64,000 bases of DNA from Arachis hypogaea (Eukaryota > Streptophyta > Magnoliopsida > Fabales > Fabaceae), in contig NC_092046.1 of assembly GCF_003086295.3 (NCBI RefSeq), forward strand, positions 104,263,363-104,327,362. The letters run 5' to 3'. The first letter of the stretch is position 1; every line of letters starts with the position of its first letter. A model generated the notes under the pieces. The model made no database searches and had not been told where the DNA came from. It saw nothing but the letters and a program-made list of their open reading frames with translations. The position numbers and the translations under genes were made by a program. Of the stretch, positions 56,065 to 64,000 are shown in pieces.

Positions 56065-57330
56065 ATGGCCACCAAGAAAGGAAAGGAGAAAGCTACTCCC
56101 AAACCACCAGCAAGGAGAGGAACAAAAAGAGCATTAGTGGCAGAGCCATCTTCAACAGCGGTGACACCTTCAACAAAACAAACCAAGAGGATCATCAAGG
56201 TCGATGAAAAAGAGAAAGCTTTTCCAGCTAAGGACACTGCACGATTTCCTAACCGCTAATGTGAGCAGATGTTCCCCATCCTGGCAGCAAGGAACTATAA
56301 CAATGAGCATCTTCTTATCCTCCCAACCCATATTACTGAATTTGTTAAGCCCTGCATTGAGCGAAGACAATGGGAATTCCTACGGAGACAGCCACGGCAG
56401 GTTAATCTTTCTTGGGTAGTCGAATTCTACTCCAACTTTCACATGCCAACCATGCAGACTGTCTATGTCCGTCAGAAACAAGTCCCTATAACTGAAGAGG
56501 TCATTCAACAAGCATTAGATCTTCCCCCTGCTCCAGAAGGATTGGACGCATTCCAAGAAGTCTCACTCAAACGCCAGACATACCAATTCGACTGGGACGC
56601 CGTTCTCAGAGTTATCGCACAACCTGGCAGCCTATGGATCTACGGATACCATCGTTCCCGACCTAAGGGCATATCGGCTTCAGCACTTACCTTGGAGGCT
56701 CGAGTATGGGCACAGATTATGTCTCATTACATCTTTCCGAGCACTCACGAGTCCTCCTTCACTGCAGACATGCTTGTTTTACTCTGGTGTATTCTTACAG
56801 ACCAGCCTCTAAACTTACCAAGACACATTCAGGATGCTATGAGACACATACAAATTGCGGGCAACTTACCTTTTCCCACCTTGGTTTCAGATCTCGTCTC
56901 AACAGCTGGAGTCTCTTACAAGGCTGGGGACACCAAAGCTATGCTTCCACAGAATGATCATCACGTCCCTAACGAAAAATATATCAGACCCCCAGCAGCC
57001 ACTATCAACCGAAGCACAGAACCAGCAGAAGACATCCCCTCTTTTTCCACACCACAAGCACCCACAACTAACCAACTGCTCCATCAAATACTTGAAAGGT
57101 TGGATCGGCAGGAACACAAAGCAAAGCTAAGAGAGTGCCGTAACCAGAGCCGATTCACATACCTTAAGGAGCTATTTATGGGAAAATACAGATCTGACAA
57201 CGACCCAGACACCCCGGACTCCACCTCATTTACCAGCATAGGGAGCCATGACGGTCCCGATGGTGGAGATACTGCTACCAGCCCCCCTTTGTTTCTGACA
57301 GATGGCACCGAGGACGGTGCAAAGCCTTAA
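56065..57330 (+). pseudogene. Third ORF of element B, one stop
   Basis: Starts MATKKGKEKATPKPPARRG, a basic, nuclear-signal-like N-terminus. One in-frame TAA (56257-56259) separates it from the remaining 353 codons. The core has CIERRQWEFLRRQPRQ, VVEFYSNFHMP, YVRQKQVPITEEVIQQALDL, then a compact middle (SLWIYGYHRSRPKGISASAL, YIFPSTHESSFTADMLVLLW). A coiled coil (LLHQILERLDRQEHKAKL) and the tail GTEDGAKP end the protein. No signal peptide. One hydrophobic stretch (ADMLVLLWCILTDQ) is too short and polar for a clear membrane span. The last codons also form the hairpin at 57305-57320. Confidence 0.8.
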
Positions 57331-57345
57331 GTGTGGGGAGGTCGG
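57305..57345 (+). promoter_or_regulatory. Hairpin and PPT-like motif at the ORF3 stop of element B
   Basis: GCACCG-AGGA-CGGTGC (57305-57320, perfect 6 bp) in the last codons, then the stop codon begins TAAGTGTGGGGAGGTCGG. Compare the G copy at 47021-47069: same loop and same PPT, but a different stem. Confidence 0.8.
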
Positions 57346-58213
57346 TCAGTACCTGACTTCCGGAGGTAATTTCTTTTCCCTAACACCAATAAAATAGGAT
57401 ATTTAGTTAATTTTTCTTTTGTAGAATAGGATAAATTGCATAGTAATAATTAGTTGCATGCATGTTCTACTTGATTGAAAATAATAAGTTTCTTCTAAGA
57501 CCCTATTTTTGAAAAATTTCACTAACTTAAATAAAAACTTGTGTTAAAACTTGTTTGAACTTGTATTTGAAACATAAGTTTAAAAAGCTAAGAGCACACA
57601 ACCTGTGAGATTTGAGCTTAATTATATGGTTACATTATTTAACCATAAATATTTTATTCTTGTGTGTTTACTTCTCTATGATTGTGATCTTTATTTTGTT
57701 TCATCCTATATGTCCAATATTTAATGTATTTACATGCTTGCATATGATTGAGGCCATTATTTGATTTTAGCTCACTTATTCCAAATAAGCCTACCCTTTA
57801 AATTACCTTTGTTAGCCACGAGCCTTTTAATCCCATTTGTTCTATATTTTACCACATTACTAGCCTTAAGCGAAAAAACAATTAAATATCCTAATTGAAT
57901 CTTTAGTTAGCTTAAGATAAAAATTGTGTGTTAATTAAGTATGGGAAAATTGTGGGAACATGGGTTAATAAGGAAATGTGTCATGATAAATTAATGGGAA
58001 TTTGGGTACCTACTCATATGAAACTAGAAAAAAAATTAAAAATCCATCTGCATTGATAAGCTGTGTTTATTTTTCTTGTTCAAACAAAAAATATTCAATA
58101 AATATTTAAATAAATAAGGGGACAAAATTATCCCAATTCCAAGTTAAGTTAAGCTCCAAGATCAATGCATATGTGATGAAAATAAGAAGAAAGTTAATGC
58201 ATGAGTATGTAAT
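57346..58213 (+). other. 3' UTR of element B (interrupted by H)
   Basis: Non-coding. From about 57590 it matches E (18860-19440): acacaacctgtgagatttgagc, gattgaggccattatttgat and ggggacaaaattatccc. It ends at tgcatgagtatgtaat, where H begins. Confidence 0.65.
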
Positions 58214-59039
58214 TGGTGCACGAATTGTAAATCATACTTTTCACAACTCGTACCACTAACCAGCAAGTGCACTGGGTCGTCCAAGTAATACCTTACGTGA
58301 GTAAGGGTCGATCCCACGGAGATTGCCGGCTTGAAGCAAGCTATGGTTATTTTGTAATTCTTAGTCAGGAAATTAGTGATAAAAATGATTGGGTTTATGA
58401 AGAGTAAATAGCATAAATTAAATAATACTTGTTATGTAGTAATGGAGAACAGATTGATAGTTTGGAGATGCTCTGTCTTCCGAATCTCTGCTTTCCTACT
58501 GTCTTCTTCTTCACGCACGCAAGGCTCCTTCCATAGCAAGCTGTATGTTGGTGGATCACCGTTGTCAATGGCTACCATCCGTCCTCTCAGTGAAAATGAT
58601 TCAAATGCGCTATCACCGCACGGCTAATCATCTGTCGGTTCTCACTTGTGTTGGAATATGATCCATTGATCCTTTTTGCGTCTGTCACTAAGCCCAGCAC
58701 TCGTAAGTTTGAAGCTCGTCACAGTCATCCCCTTCCAGATCCTACTCGGAATACCACAGACAAGGTTTAGACTTTCCGAATCTCAGGAATGGCCGCCAAT
58801 AGTCCTAGCCTATACCACGAAGACTCTGATCATGAACCAAGAGGCTAAGAGATATACACTCAATCTAAGGTAGAACGGAAGTGGTTGTCAGGCACGTGTT
58901 CATAGGCTGAGAATGGTGATGAGTGTCACGAATCATCACATTCATCAGGATGAAGTGCGAGTGAATATCTTAGAATAGAGACAAGATTGAATGGAAAATT
59001 GTAGAAATTGCATTAATTCATTGAAACACAGCAGAGCTT

Positions 59040-60606
59040 TGATGGGCGAAGATTTTGCTCGATGGTCTAGATTTTCTTCTTATAGAAAGAATTACTTCGT
59101 TGTAAGCATAGCTCTAAACCATCAAACAATCTTCCCGCATAAAAAATTATGGTTTTGTCACATGTAACAAACCCCAAATAAAAATTAACCGGAGTATTTA
59201 GACTCCGGGTCGTCTCCCTAGGAAACAATGGAGTGCATGCGTATTGGTTATGATGGGGTAAAAAGGGGGGTTTTGTTTATGAGATGGCAAGAAAGTAAAT
59301 TGAGCGAGTAAGTAAAGAAAATAAAATAAAGAACTCTTGGCTAAGACTTGGGTACTCGAGATCACCAATCCAGTTAACAAACCTATTATTGACAATTATG
59401 AGAGGCCAACCCATTAAGTCTACTTCTCGAAGCCTTAAGTACGTAATATTTACTCCTAGACCGGAAGTATGTCAAACAGGCCTAATCACATCCACCCATA
59501 AGTCCTAACCTACCTACTAATTAGCTTAGTAGTGGGTTAGCGTCAATGAGCTTCAAATTGATCACACAGGGTTCTCAAATTACGAAATCCATTATGTCCA
59601 AAAACTCAAGATCACTCAAGTCCCTTGGCTTAGGCCAAGAGTTAATAAAACTACTCAAGAACTAAAGAGAACATTTCATCGAACACTTGGAGTGCAATAA
59701 AAATCAACAACATAAATTGCAAAGATACTAAAATCTACCACTATTAATTGTAAGAAAAGTGAGGTCACAACTCAATTCATCAATCAAAGAAACATCAACA
59801 TCAAATTGCATTAAATGTAAACAAATCCAACATGAGTCATCATCACAAAAGAGAGCAAAATGAGGAATTGACATAAAAACTAAGAGGGTCAAGATGTAGA
59901 AATGAGAAATTATCAAAGAAACAAGATGAGATCAAGTAATTAAACATGAAATTAAAATAATCTAACCTAATCCTAACCTAATTCTAGAGAGAAGAGGGAG
60001 CTTCTCTCTCTAGAAAACTAACTAAAGGCTCATGTTAGCTAAACTAATTGCTCCTCCTTTGCTTGGACTTCAATTCTGCATGAAATGCACTCAGAAACAA
60101 GTTGGATTTGGGCCTGGGCAGCTCAGAAATTGCCCCTAGCGTTTTGCCTTCAAGTGGGCCATGTGAGAGTATCGACGCGTGTGCGCCATGTGCGCGTGCG
60201 CGTCGCTGGCGAATTCTCGACCCGCGCGGACGCGGCATGTACGCGGGCGCGTCCGTAAGTGAAATCACTTTTGCGCGTGCGCGCCAGGTGTGCGTGCGCG
60301 TCCTTTGTGTATTCCCAACCTTTGTTTCTCCATGCATTCTCCCTTTTTGTATGCTTTTCTCCTCATTTCTTCCATCCAATACTTGCCTTACGGACCTGGA
60401 ATCACTCATCAAACGCATCAAGGCATCGAATGGAATTAAAGTGAATTAAAATCACTAATTTAGGGCCTAAAAAGCATGTTTTTTACACTTAAGCAAAATT
60501 CAAGGGAGAATTACAAAATCATGCTATTTCATTGAATAAATGTGAGAAAAAGTGACAAAATCCCCCAAAATAAGCACAAGATAAATCACGAAATCGGGGT
60601 TTATCA
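59040..60606 (-). mobile_element. Solo LTR E' (E family) inside LTR H
   Basis: TGATAAACCCCGATTTCGTG at 60606 to AAAATCTTCGCCCATCA at 59040, 1567 bp. The flanks are AGCTT (59035-59039) and AGCAC (60607-60611). Uninterrupted family members (K1, K2) read AGCTC here, so each target copy has changed at one different base since insertion. A CG-rich word array is at 60175-60305. Confidence 0.9.
60175..60305. repeat. CG-rich palindromic words in solo LTR E'
   Basis: GACGCGTGTGCGCC, GCGCGTGCGCGTCG, CGCGCGGACGCGGC and similar near-palindromes; the same U3-like position as in element E. Confidence 0.75.
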
Positions 60607-60847
60607 AGCACCTCACCCCCAACCATGGGATTTAGAGACTCATGCCGTCAGAAATACAATATGAAACGTGTAAAATTGTCATGAGATACATAGTAAGTCT
60701 CTAAAAGTTGTTTTTATACTAAACTAGTAGCTAGGATTACAGAAAATAAGTAACTAAGTGCAGATAGTGCAGAAATCCACTTCCGGGGCCCACTTGGTGT
60801 GTTCTTGGGCTGACCATTGAGCTTTACACGTGTAGAGACTTCTCTTG

Positions 60848-60960
60848 GAGTTAAACGCCAGCTTGTAGCCTGTTTCTGGCGTTTAACTCTGGTTTGCAAC
60901 TTGTTTCTAGCGTTTAACGCCAGAATAGGGTAAAGACTTGGCGTTAAATGCCAATTTGCG
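60848..60960. repeat. GGCGTTTAACGCCAG word array in LTR H
   Basis: TTAAACGCCAGC, TGGCGTTTAACTC, TAGCGTTTAACGCCAGA and TGGCGTTAAATGCCA: palindromes centred on TTTAA or TTAA. The same word fills the H internal spacer (62840-63065). Confidence 0.88.
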
Positions 60961-61329
60961 TCATCAAAACTTGGGCAAAGTATGGACTATTATATATTTA
61001 TGGAAAGCCCTGGATGTCTACTTTCCAACGCAATTGAGAGCGCACCAATTGGTCTTCTGTAGCTCCAAAAAATCCATTTTGAGTGCAGGGAGGTCAGAAT
61101 CCAACAGCATCGGCAGTCCTTTTTCAACCTCTGAATCAGATTTTTGCTCAGGTCCCTCAATTTTAGCCAGAAAATACTTGAAATCACAGAAAAACACACA
61201 AACTCATAGTAAAGTACAGAAATGTGAATTTTGAATAAAAACTAATAAAAATATACTAAAAAGTAATTAAAACATGCTGAAAACTACTTAAAAACAATGC
61301 CAAAAACCGTATAAATTATCCGCTCATCA

Positions 61330-61366
61330 CAACACCAAATTTAAATTGTTGCTTGTCCCCAGGAAA
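61330..61366 (-). promoter_or_regulatory. PPT-like motif and decayed hairpin at the 3' end of element H
   Basis: The minus strand reads GGGGACAAGCAACAATTT then AAATTTGGTGTTG before the LTR. The left stem arm has decayed (GTTTCCTG in place of TTGCTTG), so the hairpin no longer pairs well. Confidence 0.6.
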
Positions 61367-62434
61367 CTGAAAATCAAATAGGATAAAAAGAAGAGAATAT
61401 ACTATAGATTCCAAAATATCAATGAAACTTAGTTCCAATTAAATGAGCAGGACTAGTAGCATTTTGCCTCTAAACAGTTTTGGCATCTCACTTTATCCTT
61501 TGAAGCTCAGAATGAATGGCATCTATAGGAACTCAGAATTTAGATAGTGTTATTGATTCTCCTAGTTCAGTATGTTGATTCTTGAACACAGCTACTTTAT
61601 GAGTCTTGGCCGTGGCCCTAAGCACTTTGTTTTCCAGTATTACCACCGGATACATAAATGCCACAGACACAGAACTGGGTGAACCTTTTCAGATTGTGAC
61701 TCAGCTTTGCTAAAGTCCCCAATTAGAGGTGTCCAGAGTTCTTAAGCACACTCTTTTTGCTTTGGATCATGACTTTAACCGCTCAGTCTCAAGCTTTTCA
61801 CTTGACACCTTCACGCCACAAGCAAATGGTTAGGGACAGCTTGGTTTAGCCGTTTAGGCCAGGATTTTATTCCTTTGGGCCCTCCTCCTATCCATTAATG
61901 CTCAAAGCCTTGGATCCTTTTTATTTTACCCTTGCCTTTTGGTTTAAAGGGTTACTGGCTTTTTGCTCTTGCCTTTTGGTTTAAAGAGCTCTTGGCTTTT
62001 TCTGCTTGCTTTTTCTTTTTCTTTCTTTTTTTTTTTCCGTTTTATTTTTTTTTTTGCAAGCTTTTGCTTTTCACTTCTTTTTCTTGCTTCAAGAATCAAT
62101 TTTATGATTTTTTAGATTATCAAATAACATTTCTCCTTTTTCATCATTCTTTCAAGAGCCAACAATTTTAACATTCATAAACATTGTCACCACATCAAAA
62201 TAATTAAACTAATTTCAAGGATGAATTCGAAATCATGTACTTCTTGTTCTTTTGTGATTAAAAACATTTTTCATTTAAGAAAGGTGATGGATTCATATGA
62301 CATTCATAGCTTTAAGGCATAGACACTAGACACTAATGATCATGTAAGAAAGACACAAACATAAATAAACATAAAGCATAGAGAACAAAAACAAGAAAAA
62401 TAAATAGACAAGGAGATTAAGGAACGGGTCCACC
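61367..62434 (-). other. 3' UTR of element H
   Basis: Non-coding. It has paired blocks with gccacagacac (near 61660) and cgccacaagcaaatgg (near 61815), matching the 3' UTR blocks of C and D, plus a T-rich stretch at 61930-62100 with three cttttggtttaaag-type repeats. Confidence 0.6.
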
Positions 62435-62560
62435 TTAGTAAGGGTGGCGTTTTCTTCCTCTTGAAGAACCAATGGTGCTCTTGAGCTCCTCTATGTCTCT
62501 TCCTTGCCTTTGTTGCTCCTCCCTCATAGCTCTTTGATCTTCTCTAATCTCATGGAAGGT
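62435..62560 (-). pseudogene. ORF3 remnant of element H (C-terminal end only)
   Basis: The minus strand reads HEIREDQRAMREEQQRQGRD, then IEELKSTIGSSRGRKRHPY and a stop, a coiled-coil and basic tail like the end of D ORF3. The conserved core is missing: the frame meets the pre-ORF3 hairpin region within about 60 nt, so almost all of ORF3 is deleted. Confidence 0.55.
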
Positions 62561-62597
62561 GCCATATGGTTATGGAAAATGAAAAAGCGGCGCTTTT

Positions 62598-62636
62598 TCC
62601 ACACCAAACTTAAAATGTTTGCTCATCCTCGAGCAA
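62598..62636 (-). promoter_or_regulatory. Second hairpin and PPT-like motif of element H
   Basis: The minus strand reads TTGCTCG-AGGA-TGAGCAA (62619-62636, seven pairs with one G-U), then TTTTAAGTTTGGTGTGG. Like the D copy, it is on the ORF3 5' side. Confidence 0.75.
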
Positions 62637-62839
62637 AAGAAGAAAGAAAGGAGGAGATGGAGATGTGTGGTGGGTTCGGCCAAGGGAGGGTGATAGTGTG
62701 TATGAGGGGTTTATGATGGATGGATGTGAGTGGTGAAGATAGTATGGAAAAAAGGGTGGGGTAGGTGGGGATTCTGTGGGGTCCACAGATCCTGAGGCGT
62801 CAAGGAGTTAGCATCCCTACTCCATTTAGGCGTGTAAAT

Positions 62840-63065
62840 GCCCTTAGAGTGTAATCTTGGCGTTTAACGCCAGACTGCTACTTGTTTCTGGCGTTAAACG
62901 CCAGCTTTTCTCCCTTTATTGGTGTTTAACGCCAAGTTGGTGCTTGTTTCTGGCGTTTAATGCCAGACTGCTGCTTCTTTCTGGCGTTTAATGCCAGCTT
63001 GATGCTTCTTTCTGGCGTTAAACGCCAGTCTGATGCTTCTTACGGGCGTTTAAATGCCAGTAAGC
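62840..63065. repeat. GGCGTTTAACGCCAG word array in the H spacer
   Basis: Six or seven palindromes such as TGGCGTTTAACGCCAG and TGGCGTTAAACGCCAG spaced 30-45 nt apart, with gctgcttctttc or ttgtttc between. The words equal those of the H LTR array. Confidence 0.92.
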
Positions 63066-63257
63066 TCTTCCTCCAGGGTGAGCTGTTTTTAATGCTGTTT
63101 TTTATTTTGCTTTGATTTTTGTGACTCCACATGATCATCATCCTAAAGAAAACATAAAATAAAAATGGAAAACAGAAAATTAACATAGATAAGTAAACAT
63201 TGGGTTGCCTCCCAATAAGCACTTCTTTATTGTCTTTAGCTGGACCTCACTGAGCTT
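63066..63257 (-). other. Short spacer after integrase of element H
   Basis: Contains gggttgcctcccaataagca, a block shared with C (25635) and, changed, with D (15995) and B (54515); it follows the integrase stop in each case. Confidence 0.6.
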
Positions 63258-64000
63258 TTAATCTAGTCTCAGCTTTGAGCATTCTTGCTCAATATTGCCT
63301 TCAAGATAATGCTTGACTCTCTGTCCATTAACAATGAACTTCTTATTAGAATCAATGTCTTGAAGCTCCACATAGCCATATGGTGACACACTTGTAATCA
63401 CATATGGTCCCCTCCACCGGGATTTTAGTTTCCCGGGGAATAATCTGAGCCTAGTGTTAAACAGCAGAACCTTCTGTCCTGGTTCAAAGACTCTAGATGA
63501 CAGCTTTCTGTCATGCCACCTTTTTTCTTTCTCTTTGTAAAGCTTGGCATTTTCGAAAGCAGTAAGTCTGAATTCCTCTAGTTCATTCAGCTGGAGCAAT
63601 CTTTTTTTTCCAGCTAATTTGGCATCAAAGTTTAGGAACCTGGTTGCCCAATAGGCCTTATGCTCCAGTTCCACGGGCAGATGACAAGCCTTACCATACA
63701 CAAGCTGGTATGGAGAGGTCCCTATAGTAGTCTTGAATGCTGTTCTGTATGCCCACAGAGCGTCATCCAAGCTTCTTGCCCAATCCTTTCTACGAGTACT
63801 TACAGTCCATTCCAGGATTCTTTTTAGTTCTCTATTAGAGACTTCAGCTTGCCCATTTGTCTGTGGATGATATGGAGTTGCCACCTTGTGGCTAATTCCA
63901 TATCAGACCATAGCAGAGTAAAGCTGTTTGTTGCAGAAGTGAGTGCCCCCATCACTGATTAGTGCTCTAGGGACACCAAACCTACTGAAGATATGTTTCT
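63258..64000 (-). pseudogene. pol: Integrase core and C-terminus of element H (partial at window edge)
   Basis: From the window edge the minus strand has the second catalytic Asp in LISDGGTHFCN, then one TGA (MV*YGISHK, one C-to-T change from CGA). The Glu follows in [17 protein letters not shown]. Downstream are [55 protein letters not shown] and [12 protein letters not shown]. Apart from that stop, 208 codons are open, the best preserved integrase end in the window. Confidence 0.9.

Larger units (their letters stand above)
47307..58213 (+). mobile_element. Element B: near-complete Athila-like element, continues beyond H
   Basis: 5' LTR, tRNA-Asp primer site, gag, protease, RT, RNase H, integrase, ORF3 and part of the 3' UTR, all on the plus strand, until interruption by H at 58214. 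The 3' LTR must lie beyond the window. It is the most complete autonomous-type element here but is inactivated by several stops, at least three frameshifts and an integrase active-site change. Confidence 0.92.
58214..61329 (-). mobile_element. 3' LTR of element H, interrupted by solo LTR E'
   Basis: TGATGAGCGGATAATTT at 61329 to ACAATTCGTGCACCA at 58214, about 1.54 kb once the insertion and one target copy are removed. Word array at 60848-60960 and TATAAAAAC near 60712. It follows the 3' internal terminus directly. Confidence 0.9.
58214..64000 (-). mobile_element. Element H: Athila-like element, 3' part, leaves the window
   Basis: On the minus strand: integrase, spacer with AACGCCAG words, hairpin and PPT-like motif, ORF3 remnant, 3' UTR, second hairpin and PPT-like terminus, 3' LTR with a solo LTR inserted. 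The LTR belongs to the same family as K1 and K2. Insertion was into the 3' UTR of B; the other flank is outside the window, so the TSD cannot be checked. Confidence 0.88.

Noticed and set aside
1..64000. Host genes, tRNA or rRNA genes
   Set aside because: Every long frame with real protein composition matches gag, pol, ORF3 or the element I ORF, and I found no tRNA cloverleaf or rRNA-like segment by eye.

Overview
This 64 kb window looks like repeat-rich plant nuclear DNA, probably from a legume and most likely Arachis (peanut group). That call rests on recognising LTR words such as TGATGAGCGGATAATTT and on the dominance of Athila-type Ty3/gypsy elements; no host gene supports it. I see no rRNA, tRNA, CRISPR array or intact host gene. 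Nearly everything is LTR retrotransposon, nested up to four levels deep, and most long reading frames are decayed gag/pol or antisense shadows. Element letters are provisional.

Layout. 1-4.9 kb: LTR plus a short internal region of a plus-strand element I, its LTR split by a 2.3 kb solo LTR (J, TSD TTATT). 4.9-9.2 kb: truncated minus-strand Athila-like element A (protease, gag, PBS, LTR). 9.2-11.3 kb: LTR X, partly duplicated. 11.3-37.1 kb: minus-strand element D (3' LTR, third ORF, integrase, RNase H, RT), broken by element E (16991-34250, TSD AGAGT) and solo LTR K2 (TSD GCTAC), and ended by chromovirus T. E is itself interrupted by complete element C (19882-30814, TSD TGTGT) and solo LTR K1 (TSD ATACC). 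37.1-42.8 kb: decayed Tekay-like chromovirus T. 42.8-43.7 kb: AT-rich DNA with a possible CACTA-type fragment. 43.7-47.3 kb: minus-strand element G (3' LTR, 3' UTR, end of ORF3), interrupted by plus-strand element B from 47307 (LTR, PBS, gag, protease, RT, RNase H, integrase, ORF3). B is interrupted at 58214 by minus-strand element H, whose 3' LTR contains a solo LTR E' (59040-60606). H leaves the window inside integrase.

Function. The Athila-type elements share a tRNA-Asp-type PBS, gag-protease-RT-RNase H-integrase order, and a third ORF downstream of integrase. ORF3 has a basic N-terminus and no visible signal peptide or membrane span, so it does not look like an envelope protein. C keeps gag, protease, only the integrase C-terminus and ORF3; it lacks RT, so it must have moved with enzymes supplied by another element.

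Most interesting signal. A hairpin with a GAGGAC (or AGGGAC) core and a stem that varies by compensatory change lies just upstream of the motif AAGT(G/T)TGG(G/T)G. It occurs at the 3' LTR boundary and again beside ORF3, nine times across five elements. A second signal is that each LTR family carries its own palindromic word array upstream of its TATA box, and in D, H and B the same kind of word recurs in the integrase-ORF3 spacer.
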